Shown piece after piece: positions 1 through 7,749 of a DNA stretch of 41,342 nucleotides; the stretch's first letter is position 1; every line of letters starts with the position of its first letter. Source of the DNA: DAOTVD01 sp034437075 (GTDB lineage Bacteria > Chloroflexota > Anaerolineae > Aggregatilineales > J027); contig DAOTVD010000027.1 of the NCBI GenBank assembly GCA_034437075.1, forward strand, positions 1 through 41,342. The letters are read 5' to 3'. Under the pieces are notes generated by a model, which did not search any database, was not told the DNA's origin, and saw only the letters and a program-made list of their open reading frames with translations. The translations under genes and the position numbers were made by a program.

Positions 1-1645
1 CTGTGCCGACGCCATAAAACAGCTTATCAAAGTCGCGGGCTTGGTGCGAATCTGTATTCAGGGCGATTTTGATACCCAAGTCTGCGGCACGCCGGGCCAA
101 TGCCGCTTCCAGGTCAAGCCGTTGCGGATTGGCGTTGATCTCTAACGCGACATCATGCTCGCGCGCGGCTGCAAAGACGGCTTCCATATCCAAGTCGGCA
201 GGTTCACGCGATGGGATGATCTGGCCGCGTGGATGGGCGATGATGTCTACATGCGGGTTACGGATGGCATTCAGCAAACGCTCGGTGATCTGCGCGCGGG
301 GTTGATCTAAACTGACGTGCAAAGCTGCGATGACGACATCCAATTGCGCGAGAATCTCGTCAGGAAAGTCCAGGCGGCCATCGGTCAGAATGTCCATTTC
401 GGTGCCGTGCAACACGGTGAAATCGTCGCCCATTTCGGCATCCACTGCGCGAATCTCAGCTTGTTGTTCCATTAGACGCTCAATGCTGAGCCCATTCGCA
501 ATACCTAAGCTGCGCGAATGATCAGTAATCACGATATAGCGCAGACCGCGCTCGCGCGCAGCGTTTGCCATCTCGCGCACCGAAAGTTTGCCGTCGCTCC
601 ATGTCGTGTGCATATGCAAATCGGCGCGGATGTCCGCTGCGGTGATGAGTTCGGGCAAGTGGCCCTGCTGCGCGGCTTCGATTTCGCCTCGGTCTTCGCG
701 CAGTTCGGGTGGTATCCATGGTAAGCCGAGCACCGCATAGACGTCTTCTTCGGTGGCGCAGAGCGTTTCTTCGCCGGATTCCGTATCGGTAAAAGCGTGC
801 TCGTTTAGGCTCAGACCACGTTGCAAGGCCAATTCACGCAAACGCACGTTATGCGCTTTGCTGCCCGTGAAATAGGATAGCGCCGTGCCGTAGCGTTCCG
901 GCGCTAGGACGCGCACATCCACCTGAGCGCCACTCTCCAACATGACCGAGCTTTTGGTCTCGCCATGGCCCAATACCCGCACGACATCGCCACGCTCGAC
1001 AAAACGCGCCATCACTGGCGCCGCATCAGCCGAGGCGATCAGAATATCAATGTCGCCGATGGTCGGGCGAAAGCGTCGCAGGCTACCCGCGATGTCGCCT
1101 TTAACCGGCCCCGGCACGCTGAGCAAATCGTCCAGAATAGCCCGCGCGGTGGGTAAGGCAATCCCCAGAGGTAAGCGCCCGGTTTGGCGGGCCAAGGCAT
1201 CGATACCCTGCAAGATTTTTTGTTCGCTTTTGGCGCCCATACCGCTGAGCTTTTGCAATTCGCCAGCGCGGGCGGCTTGTTCCAAACCAGGGAGGGTCGT
1301 GATGTCCAACTCCGTCCAGAATAGTTTGGCTTTTTTGGGGCCGACGCCATTCACACGCAAGACATCCAGTAATGTGACAGGTACTTCAGCGGTCAAGCGC
1401 GCCCAGAACGCGAGTTCGTTCGTGGTCAGGATTTCTTCGATCTTTTCGGCTAAGGTTTTGCCGATACCGGGAATATCTTGTAATTCGCCGGCTTGGTAAA
1501 TGGTCGTTAATTCGCGCGGTAAATCGCGGATGACCTCGCTACCATTGCGGTAGGCGCGTACACGATGCACGGATTCGCCTTTGATCTCTAATAGATCGGC
1601 AATATCTTCGAAACGTTGGGCTATGGCCTGGTTTGTGGTCTGCAT
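1..1645 (-). CDS. polX: DNA polymerase/3'-5' exonuclease PolX (C-terminus cut by window edge)
   Basis: Family-X DNA polymerase fused to a PHP phosphoesterase, a base-excision and gap-filling repair enzyme of the cytoplasm. Translation of the minus strand gives an N-terminal helix-hairpin-helix region (LQDIPGIGKTLAEKI, then VNGVGPKKAK). The nucleotidyltransferase palm follows, with GSLRRFR and GDIDILI carrying the metal-binding aspartates. The PHP domain begins at DLHMHTTWSDG and continues with ITDHS, GTEMDI, AHP and NTDSH metal ligands, reaching the window edge close to its expected end. About 548 codons are present, against roughly 570-580 for the family. Two in-frame ATGs exist, at 1654 and 1645. 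I prefer 1645 because the -10 box overlaps the first ATG and sits exactly 7 nt before the second, implying a leaderless message. Identity is secure; the start choice is inference. Confidence 0.95.
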   Translation of the reverse strand, partial: MQTTNQAIAQRFEDIADLLEIKGESVHRVRAYRNGSEVIRDLPRELTTIYQAGELQDIPGIGKTLAEKIEEILTTNELAFWARLTAEVPVTLLDVLRVNGVGPKKAKLFWTELDITTLPGLEQAARAGELQKLSGMGAKSEQKILQGIDALARQTGRLPLGIALPTARAILDDLLSVPGPVKGDIAGSLRRFRPTIGDIDILIASADAAPVMARFVERGDVVRVLGHGETKSSVMLESGAQVDVRVLAPERYGTALSYFTGSKAHNVRLRELALQRGLSLNEHAFTDTESGEETLCATEEDVYAVLGLPWIPPELREDRGEIEAAQQGHLPELITAADIRADLHMHTTWSDGKLSVREMANAARERGLRYIVITDHSRSLGIANGLSIERLMEQQAEIRAVDAEMGDDFTVLHGTEMDILTDGRLDFPDEILAQLDVVIAALHVSLDQPRAQITERLLNAIRNPHVDIIAHPRGQIIPSREPADLDMEAVFAAAREHDVALEINANPQRLDLEAALARRAADLGIKIALNTDSHQARDFDKLFYGVGT

Positions 1646-1652
1646 GGTTTGC

Positions 1653-1661
1653 ATTATAACA
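1653..1661 (-). promoter_or_regulatory. extended -10 promoter of polX
   Basis: Read on the minus strand, TGtTATAAT is an extended -10 element that ends 7 nt before the ATG at 1645. No good -35 hexamer lies 16-18 nt upstream, which extended -10 promoters tolerate. Transcription should begin at about the A of the ATG. Confidence 0.5.
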
Positions 1662-1699
1662 TCGAATATTGTGATAAAAGTAGACGACAGAACACCGTA

Positions 1700-1728
1700 T
1701 TGAAGGGTTTGACCGCCTTTCGTATAAT
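1700..1728 (+). promoter_or_regulatory. sigma70-type promoter of the copC-ctaA-ctaB operon
   Basis: TTGAAG at 1700-1705 and a perfect TATAAT at 1723-1728 are separated by 17 nt. The predicted leader is about 27 nt and carries GAGG (1751-1754) 8 nt before the GTG start at 1763, so this operon has a conventional leader. Confidence 0.65.
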
Positions 1729-1762
1729 CTGGTGACACTTATCAAGTTGTGAGGATTTTCAC

Positions 1763-2224
1763 GTGCGTTTCGCACCCATCATCATGTTCACCTGGTTGCT
1801 ATGGGGTGCCGGGGCTGTTGCGGCCCATGCCGAGTTTGTGGCAGCCCGTCCTGCGCCAGGGGCAACAACCGAGGATGTCAATACCATCGCGCTGACCTTC
1901 AGCGAACCCGTTGAGAATGCTTCTATTTTTCTATTGAGCGGCAACACGGAATACACCGTCAATATTACGCGCATCAATCGTGATGATTTTACGGTGCATG
2001 GCCAGATACAAAACGACCTGGCGCCCGGTGTGTATCAGGTCGTGTGGACGGTAACCTCTGAGGATGAGCATCCGATTACGGGCTCGTATAGTTTTGAACT
2101 AACGCCGTCAGATAATCGTTTTCCGGTCGAAATTGCGGGCGGGTTGGTTTTGATACTGGTGCTGGGTGGCTTTTCATTGATGCTGTGGCGCAGACAACGC
2201 CCCACGCGGGATGAACCCCTATGA
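1763..2224 (+). CDS. CopC-domain copper-binding protein, membrane-anchored
   Basis: A 153-residue exported protein. A signal peptide (about residues 1-21) ends in AVAA before His22, which would become the N-terminal copper ligand after cleavage. The CopC beta-barrel runs to about residue 115, with the typical PAPGA turn, FSEPV strand and a DEHPITG loop (Asp101, His103) matching the DxH copper site of the family. One C-terminal transmembrane helix (about 120-140) is followed by a basic tail, so the domain faces outward. The start is GTG with GAGG 8 nt upstream. It overlaps ctaA by 4 nt (ATGA), indicating translational coupling. The neighbours suggest copper handling for cytochrome oxidase assembly rather than copper resistance, which is inference. 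Confidence 0.8.
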   Translation: MRFAPIIMFTWLLWGAGAVAAHAEFVAARPAPGATTEDVNTIALTFSEPVENASIFLLSGNTEYTVNITRINRDDFTVHGQIQNDLAPGVYQVVWTVTSEDEHPITGSYSFELTPSDNRFPVEIAGGLVLILVLGGFSLMLWRRQRPTRDEPL

Positions 2225-3141
2225 GAACCCAGGGCCGAACCATGACCCTCGCGTTAGCGCTCATCACGGCTGTGTTACTGCTGGGTTTGATCGTGTTGGG
2301 GGCTTTGGTGCGCGGCACGGATGCTGAACAAGCTTGCAACGAAACCTGGTTCGCATGTAATGGGCGTCTCATCCCGCCGGATGGCGATCCGCGCGCCTGG
2401 TTGGATTGGGGGCATCGCGCGCTCGCCTTGTTGGTTGGGCTGTTTAGCATTTCCACCTGGCTAGCCGCGCGCCGCTACTTCGATCATCGGCCCGATATTC
2501 GCCAACCGGCCTATTTGGGGCTGGGGTTGCTCGGCGGTCAAATTGTGCTGGGCGCGGGGAGTATGGGCGATGGTTGGCTAAGTACCCTGCCAATGCTACA
2601 TTTGGCCTTGGCAATCATCATGCTTAGTTGTATGGTGGCGGTGGTGATGCGCATCGGATACCAACCCCCGCCGCGTTGGTTCGCCCAGCGCGAAACCTTC
2701 TCTACAGCGGTGCATGGTGTCACACTGATGACCTTTCTGGTGGTGATTACGGGGACGCTCGTGGTGGGCAGCGGGGCCTCGGCCAGTTGTACGAATAACC
2801 CCTTGTGCATGTCCACAGCAGATGATGCGAGCATTATTCACCTGGTGCACCGCTTGACCGTTTTGTTGCTGGGTATTCTGATCGGGATGTTGTGGTGGCG
2901 GGCGGGTCATGAACGCACCGCCGAGAAAGAAACGCGATACACGATTGCCAGCCTGGCCGTTTTGTTCAGCGTGCAAGTCGTTGTGGGCGCGTTGTACGCG
3001 CTTTCGGGGGGCCATTTGCTCTTGAGCGCTGTGCATGTTCTGCTCGCAGTGCTTACCTGGAGCGTGGCTGTAGGGTTGAGTATGGTCATGCTCATTCAAG
3101 ATCGTATGCATATTGATCATTTACATTTGGAGTTGGAATGA
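2221..3141 (+). CDS. ctaA: haem A synthase (CtaA/COX15 family)
   Basis: Integral membrane enzyme that oxidises the C8 methyl of haem O to give haem A for aa3-type oxidases. The 306 residues form eight predicted helices in two four-helix halves. Candidate haem-ligand histidines are His65 (GHRALA), His127 (MLHLAL), His210 (HLVHR) and His272 (SAVHVLL). Loop cysteine pairs Cys39/Cys46 and Cys190/Cys196 match the disulfide pairs known from Bacillus CtaA. The acidic residue three positions before the first His is Asp62, where the family normally has Glu. The ATG overlaps the stop of the upstream copC, and the gene's own stop overlaps ctaB, so the three genes are coupled. Family assignment is strong from histidine and cysteine spacing together with the adjacent ctaB. 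Confidence 0.9.
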   Translation: MRTQGRTMTLALALITAVLLLGLIVLGALVRGTDAEQACNETWFACNGRLIPPDGDPRAWLDWGHRALALLVGLFSISTWLAARRYFDHRPDIRQPAYLGLGLLGGQIVLGAGSMGDGWLSTLPMLHLALAIIMLSCMVAVVMRIGYQPPPRWFAQRETFSTAVHGVTLMTFLVVITGTLVVGSGASASCTNNPLCMSTADDASIIHLVHRLTVLLLGILIGMLWWRAGHERTAEKETRYTIASLAVLFSVQVVVGALYALSGGHLLLSAVHVLLAVLTWSVAVGLSMVMLIQDRMHIDHLHLELE

Positions 3142-4031
3142 CAACACGTCGGCAATCTCGCGCGCAAACACCGTCTTTTCTGCGCGACTATATGCAACTG
3201 GCAAAACCACGCATCGCGATTCTGCTGGTTTTTACGACCGTCACCGCTATGTTTATTGCGGCGGACGGCTTGCCCGCGCCCGATATTCTCATTGCGACCG
3301 CGTTAGCGGGAGCTTTTGCGGCGGGGGGCTCTAGCGCGGTGAACCAATATTACGACCGTGATATGGATGCGCGCATGGCCCGCACAGCCAAACGGCCTAT
3401 CCCGGCTGGGCGCGTGCAACCTCTGGCAGCCCTGGCCTATGGTGTGGGGCTGATTATGCTGTCCGCGTTTCTGTTGGGCACATTCGTGAATTGGTTGGCG
3501 GCTAGCTTGGCGTTGGCGGGGGCGGCTTACTATATCTTTGTGTATACCATGCTGCTGAAGCGCAACACGGTCGTGAATATCATCATTGGTGGGGCCGCTG
3601 GGGCGATTCCTGTGCTGGTGGGTTGGGCGGCTGTTACGGGCGGTCTATCACCTGAAGCCTGGTTGCTATTTGCGATTATCTGCTATTGGACACCGCCCCA
3701 TAGTGGGGCGCTCGCCCTGTTGGTCAACGCCGATTATACGCGCGCGAATGTGCCTATGATGCCCGCTGCGCGGGGCGAAGAACCCGCCCGGCAACAGATT
3801 CTGCTCTATTCGGTCTTACTCATCGCGCTGACGTTGCTGCCAACGCCGTTGGGCATGGTCAGCAGCTTTTACCTAGCGGCGGCGCTCGTGATGGGGGGGG
3901 GGTTCATATGGCGGGCAGTGCAATTGTTGCAAGAGAAAAGCAATATCGCCGCCAAACGCATGTATAAATATTCAACTGCGTACCTGGCGATGTTATTCCT
4001 GGTGATGATGATCGATAGCGCACTGTTTTAA
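3138..4031 (+). CDS. ctaB: protohaem IX farnesyltransferase (haem O synthase)
   Basis: Membrane UbiA-family prenyltransferase that adds a farnesyl group to protohaem, making haem O, the substrate of CtaA. The 297 residues contain the first aspartate-rich motif (NQYYDRDMDARM, with Asn69, Asp73 and Asp77) followed by RTAKRPIPAG. The second region begins WTPPHSGALALLVNADYTRA. Most relatives have Phe-Trp after the PPH of this motif, whereas here it is Ser-Gly. Seven to nine hydrophobic helices are visible. It overlaps ctaA by 4 nt. Its stop codon overlaps the stop of the convergent gene at 4028, leaving no room for a terminator between them. Cytochrome-oxidase subunit genes are not in this window. 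Confidence 0.93.
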   Translation: MTTRRQSRAQTPSFLRDYMQLAKPRIAILLVFTTVTAMFIAADGLPAPDILIATALAGAFAAGGSSAVNQYYDRDMDARMARTAKRPIPAGRVQPLAALAYGVGLIMLSAFLLGTFVNWLAASLALAGAAYYIFVYTMLLKRNTVVNIIIGGAAGAIPVLVGWAAVTGGLSPEAWLLFAIICYWTPPHSGALALLVNADYTRANVPMMPAARGEEPARQQILLYSVLLIALTLLPTPLGMVSSFYLAAALVMGGGFIWRAVQLLQEKSNIAAKRMYKYSTAYLAMLFLVMMIDSALF

Positions 4032-4615
4032 GCCTCATCGGCGGCTAGCTCATCCAGCGCGGCTTCGAGCGCGGCCAGCGTATCCGGCGCGTAAGGGCCG
4101 CTCCCTTGCCAATGGATCGTGCCGTGCTCATCCAGCAAAAACAAGCGCACGGTATCACGCCCCTCTACTGCAACAAGCGCGTTAAAGGCTTCGACATCGG
4201 TAAAGGTGACGACCGTGCGCGCGCGGTCGTCATCGCCAGAAGCCACGGCAGTCATCCCCCCAATGATGAATAACGCTGCATCAGCGGTTTCTTGGGGCAG
4301 CAGCGGCACGTAATACCCCCCAAGTTGGGGATAGCGCGCGTTAAGTGCTTCTAGGGGGGCCAACCATTCATTCACCAGGGGTTGTTGCTCGGTATCATAA
4401 GCGATCACCAGCAATTGATACGTTCCGGCTAAATCATCCGGTATGTGGACGGTTTCGAGCAGCAAATTTGTGCCGCGTAGTTGGGGAAATGCATCGCCTT
4501 GGGCCTGGGGCGCGTCCGTGGCGACACTGCGCGAGGCCCACCAGGCACCTCCCAGCACCACCCCAGCCAACAGCGCGACTGTCAGCAAGATCAAACCGAT
4601 TTTATAGCGCACCAT
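4028..4615 (-). CDS. membrane-anchored thioredoxin-fold-like protein without cysteines
   Basis: A 195-residue protein with one N-terminal signal-anchor helix (about residues 6-26) and an extracytoplasmic domain. Patterns such as YQLLVIAYD and RLFLLDEHGTIHWQGSG resemble the beta-strand and 'redox output' portions of AhpC/TSA, SCO or ATP10-like thioredoxin folds. The protein contains no cysteine at all, so it cannot be a redox thioredoxin or a CxxxC copper chaperone. It lies convergent to ctaB with overlapping stops, which hints at an oxidase or ATP-synthase assembly role, but this is only inference. GAGG lies 2 nt before the ATG at 4615 and 5 nt before GTG at codon 2, so GTG 4612 may be the true start. 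TATAAA at 4636-4641 is a possible -10. Confidence 0.6.
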   Translation of the reverse strand: MVRYKIGLILLTVALLAGVVLGGAWWASRSVATDAPQAQGDAFPQLRGTNLLLETVHIPDDLAGTYQLLVIAYDTEQQPLVNEWLAPLEALNARYPQLGGYYVPLLPQETADAALFIIGGMTAVASGDDDRARTVVTFTDVEAFNALVAVEGRDTVRLFLLDEHGTIHWQGSGPYAPDTLAALEAALDELAADEA

Positions 4616-4678
4616 AGCCTCACTAGCATTGCCGTTTTATAGACCTTAACCCAGCCGGGATGGACTGGCGAATTGGAC

Positions 4679-4706
4679 TTGTGACATTTCGGACTTTTGC
4701 TAAAAT
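4679..4706 (+). promoter_or_regulatory. promoter of the second copC gene, predicted leaderless
   Basis: TTGTGA (4679-4684), 16 nt, then TAAAAT (4701-4706) preceded by an extended TGc. The -10 ends exactly 7 nt before the ATG at 4714, and no Shine-Dalgarno sequence is present, so the message should start at or next to the A of the ATG. Confidence 0.55.
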
Positions 4707-4713
4707 CAGACAT

Positions 4714-5277
4714 ATGTTCCGTTATATGTTCCACAGAATTAGCCTCCTCGCGCTGTGCCTGTTGTTATTGTCTCAGGCAGGTTCGGCTGCTGGGCACGGG
4801 TATATCGAACGCACCGACCCGGCGGATGGTGCCGAACTGGCAACTGCCCCCGACATGTTGCGGGTCTGGTTTAGCGAGTCTCTGGTGCCAGGGACAGGCA
4901 CCATGCGGCTGACCAGCGGGGCGGGTGAAACAATATCCCTAGAAAACGTCCGCCATACCCCCGATGATGATACCTTGTTGTTAGCCGATTTGCCCGATGC
5001 GTTGCCCACGGGCGCCTATATCCTCACCGCGTCGGCAGTGGTGGCCAGCGATGGGCACGAGCCTGTCGGCAGCATCGTGTTTTGGGTCGGTGAGCGCCAA
5101 CAAGCCGCTGCGGATACAACACAGGCGGCATCAACCGCGCCTGAATATCGCCTTATCCTATTGTTTGGGGGTGTGCTAGGTGCGCTGGGGAGCATTGGCC
5201 TATGGCTTAATCGGCGGATGGGTTTGGCCGTAGAACGCCCCGCCAATTGGGAAAATATTGACCATACAGCGCTTTAA
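4714..5277 (+). CDS. CopC-domain copper-binding protein, membrane-anchored
   Basis: Second CopC-type protein, 187 residues from the ATG at 4714. An in-frame ATG at 4660 lies upstream of the predicted promoter and is unlikely to be used. The signal peptide ends before His28 (AAGHGYIERT). The CopC barrel contains FSESLVPG and the SDGHEPVGS loop that supplies the Asp and His copper ligands. A low-complexity Ala/Thr linker and a C-terminal transmembrane helix (about 148-168) anchor it facing outward. It ends 3 nt before the next gene, a CopC-CopD fusion, so the two are probably cotranscribed and may pass copper from the soluble-facing CopC to the CopD membrane domain (inference). Confidence 0.8.
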   Translation: MFRYMFHRISLLALCLLLLSQAGSAAGHGYIERTDPADGAELATAPDMLRVWFSESLVPGTGTMRLTSGAGETISLENVRHTPDDDTLLLADLPDALPTGAYILTASAVVASDGHEPVGSIVFWVGERQQAAADTTQAASTAPEYRLILLFGGVLGALGSIGLWLNRRMGLAVERPANWENIDHTAL

Positions 5278-5280
5278 CCC

Positions 5281-7575
5281 ATGCTGATACCCCGTCGCTT
5301 TTGGTTAATTTTAATCTGCCTGGGGCCGCTGCTCTTGTTTGAAGGGCCGGACTCGGCCCAAGCGCATGGCTATATTGTGCGCTCAACCCCGAGTGATCGC
5401 GCCGTACTGACGCGCGCGCCAAACCAGGTGCAAGTTTGGTTCTCCGAAGGGCTAGAATCCGAATTCAGCACGATTGAAGTCTATAACCAACAGGGCGCAC
5501 AGATTGATAATGGCGATGGTGGCGTAGACCCGCGCAATAGCGCTAAGCTGGTGGTCGGGTTGCCATCCAATTTGCCGCAAGGGGCCTATTTAGTACGGAT
5601 GCGGCCCGTTTTTACCAGCGATGGCCATGCGGTCAACGATACGCTAGTCTTCTGGGTGGGCGATCAGGTGGGCGAGGTTGCTAGCGAAAGCGCCGCTGAT
5701 ACGGCAGTCCCGGCAGAGGCGCTCTGGCGTGTGGCACTCAGCTTAGCTCTAACGATCGTGTTTGGCACGATCTTTACATATGCGGCTGTCCTGCGGCCCG
5801 CCTGGGGCGATACGCGCTGGCGGGGTAGCAAACTACCGCCGAACATTACGCGCCGCCTGAATCTGTTGATCTGGTCGGGGTTAATTGTGGCAACGCTGGC
5901 GAATATCTTCGCCCTATTTCAGATCAGCGCGACGTTGTTTGAGACAAATCTGGCAGGGGTCGTGCGTGACCAACTCTGGGAGATTGTGCTGGCGGGCACC
6001 AATTTTGGCGATATGTGGGGCATCCGAATGGGGTTGCTGGGCGCCATGTTAGCGGTTCAGATGCTAGCCACTCAACAGGCCAAAAATCGGCCTGGCAGTA
6101 CCCATATATTGTGGTTGGTGAACGGCGCGCTAAGCGGTCTGGCGTTGGGCACACTCAGCCTAATTAGCCATGCCGCCGGGGCGCAAATCTGGCCTATTGG
6201 GGCCATATTGGCCGACTACTTACATTTAGTAAGTGTAGCGGCCTGGGTGGGTGGGCTGGTCACACTGGCGCTTGTTATGCGCCCGGCGCTGGAGCCCCTA
6301 TCACCAGAACGACGCGGCGTGGCGTTGGCGGCAGTCATCCGTCGGTTTTCGCGGTTTGCCCTAGTGAGTATTTCGTTGATTGCCGTCACCGGCATCTATA
6401 GCACCGTGACGCAGGTCAGCCATCCGCGCGACTTGACCAGCACAACCTACGGCATCACGTTGCTCTCTAAATGGTTTTTACTGTTGCCCGTTGGCGCACT
6501 GGGCGTCATACATGTCGCAATTGCTCATCCGGCGCGCGCGCAACGCTTCGCCCGGTGGATCGACCCCGCGAAGCGTTTTGTACATTTACCGGGCAGCTTG
6601 CGGTTGGAAATGTTCTTTGCGCTGGCCGTCATGTTCGCCGCCGGGTGGCTACCCGCCACCCCACCACCACAACCGGAAAACGCGCGCGGTGATGTAGCCA
6701 TCCGTGCAGAAGGACAGCGTGTCGCGGGCTATGACATCAGCCTGGCGGTGAATCCGGGGGCTGTTGGGGCGAATGCCTATGATGTGCGCGTTCAGCAAGA
6801 TGGACAACCCGCTGATGTGGCCGCCGTGCGCATTCGATTTGCGTATCCGGCGTTTGGCGTGTATACCACGCCGCTGATGCTTGACCCCACCGAGCCTGGC
6901 TTATGGGTCGGGGCGGATGGCGAGATCGATCAATCCGCGACCTGGCAGGCCCATGTAGATGTGTACCCCACCTCAACCGAATTGCCTATTCGCGCCATAT
7001 TCGATTGGCAGGTTGTCCCGGAAATAGCTGACGATAATACGCGCCGGGCCGGTTTGCTGAATGGCTTGGCCGCAGCGGGCATCATCGGTATGGTTTTGTT
7101 TTGGACAGTGCCGTATCTCTATTTTGCAGCTACCCGGTTGCACTGGACACCCGAACATCTGGCAGTCGCGATACTGTCCGTCATCTTAACAATTGGTGTT
7201 GCTCTGGGTGGGGTGGTTATTTTCAGTGATACGAGCCGCACGGTGGAAGCCCAGCGTAATCGTCCACCGGACTTAGTTAATCCTACCCAGGCAGACGACA
7301 CATCCCTACAGGCCGGTGCTATACTTTATGCTACACAGTGTGTGATGTGCCACGGCGAGGATGGGCGTGGTAATCGGCCTATAGGCTCGCGTTTGCGGCG
7401 CCCCATACCTGACTTGCTGGGCGTGCTGGCCGCACGAGATGATGAGGCGTTGTACCGTATCTTGGCGCAAGGGCTAGTAACTCACCATGCGTTCGGAACG
7501 GAACTAGCGGCTGATGAACGATGGCATTTAATCAACTACTTGCGTTCCATAAACAGAAACCTAAGTATGTATTGA
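5281..7575 (+). CDS. CopC-CopD-(YtkA-like)-cytochrome c multidomain fusion
   Basis: A 764-residue membrane protein. In order: signal peptide; CopC domain starting at His29 with the SDGHAVNDT copper loop; a CopD-type membrane domain (about 145-455, multiple helices including the YLHLVSVAAWVGGL helix typical of CopD); a periplasmic beta domain resembling YtkA/FixH (about 470-575, with FAYPAFGVY); two more helices (about 585-640); and a C-terminal class I cytochrome c with CVMCH at 687-691. The usual axial Met region (MPAFG in relatives) reads HHAFG at 735-739, so His735 may be the sixth ligand. The gene starts 3 nt after copC. The likely role is copper import or delivery coupled to electron transfer on the outer face of the membrane. 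Domain calls are strong; the function is inferred. Confidence 0.85.
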   Translation: MLIPRRFWLILICLGPLLLFEGPDSAQAHGYIVRSTPSDRAVLTRAPNQVQVWFSEGLESEFSTIEVYNQQGAQIDNGDGGVDPRNSAKLVVGLPSNLPQGAYLVRMRPVFTSDGHAVNDTLVFWVGDQVGEVASESAADTAVPAEALWRVALSLALTIVFGTIFTYAAVLRPAWGDTRWRGSKLPPNITRRLNLLIWSGLIVATLANIFALFQISATLFETNLAGVVRDQLWEIVLAGTNFGDMWGIRMGLLGAMLAVQMLATQQAKNRPGSTHILWLVNGALSGLALGTLSLISHAAGAQIWPIGAILADYLHLVSVAAWVGGLVTLALVMRPALEPLSPERRGVALAAVIRRFSRFALVSISLIAVTGIYSTVTQVSHPRDLTSTTYGITLLSKWFLLLPVGALGVIHVAIAHPARAQRFARWIDPAKRFVHLPGSLRLEMFFALAVMFAAGWLPATPPPQPENARGDVAIRAEGQRVAGYDISLAVNPGAVGANAYDVRVQQDGQPADVAAVRIRFAYPAFGVYTTPLMLDPTEPGLWVGADGEIDQSATWQAHVDVYPTSTELPIRAIFDWQVVPEIADDNTRRAGLLNGLAAAGIIGMVLFWTVPYLYFAATRLHWTPEHLAVAILSVILTIGVALGGVVIFSDTSRTVEAQRNRPPDLVNPTQADDTSLQAGAILYATQCVMCHGEDGRGNRPIGSRLRRPIPDLLGVLAARDDEALYRILAQGLVTHHAFGTELAADERWHLINYLRSINRNLSMY

Positions 7576-7597
7576 TCAGACTCTAAGGTGTTGCCTA

Positions 7598-7626
7598 TTG
7601 CATTCTAATTTAGACAGTTATATAAT
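7598..7626 (+). promoter_or_regulatory. upstream promoter of the BTAD regulator gene
   Basis: TTGCAT (7598-7603) and a perfect TATAAT (7621-7626) are spaced by 17 nt. The element lies in the AT-rich gap after the CopC-CopD gene and would give a leader of roughly 115 nt before the GTG at 7750. Confidence 0.5.
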
Positions 7627-7689
7627 GGCATAGATGCAAATACATAAAAATAGCAGCTATTATCTTTTTCGCTTATTAATAGTATGGGC

Positions 7690-7698
7690 TGGTATAAT
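7690..7698 (+). promoter_or_regulatory. second, extended -10 promoter of the BTAD regulator gene
   Basis: TGgTATAAT is an extended -10 element with no clear -35. Transcription would begin near 7705, downstream of the ATG at 7684, which supports the GTG at 7750 as the true start. Confidence 0.45.
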
Positions 7699-7749
7699 TT
7701 TAGGTTTGCTGGCTCTCATATAAAATATAACAAGAGAAGTGAGGCAAAA

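Noticed and set aside
4616..4713. Shared divergent regulatory region with an operator between the thioredoxin-like gene and the second copC
   Set aside because: Both promoters can be proposed, but no inverted or direct repeat beyond chance was seen in the 98-bp gap.
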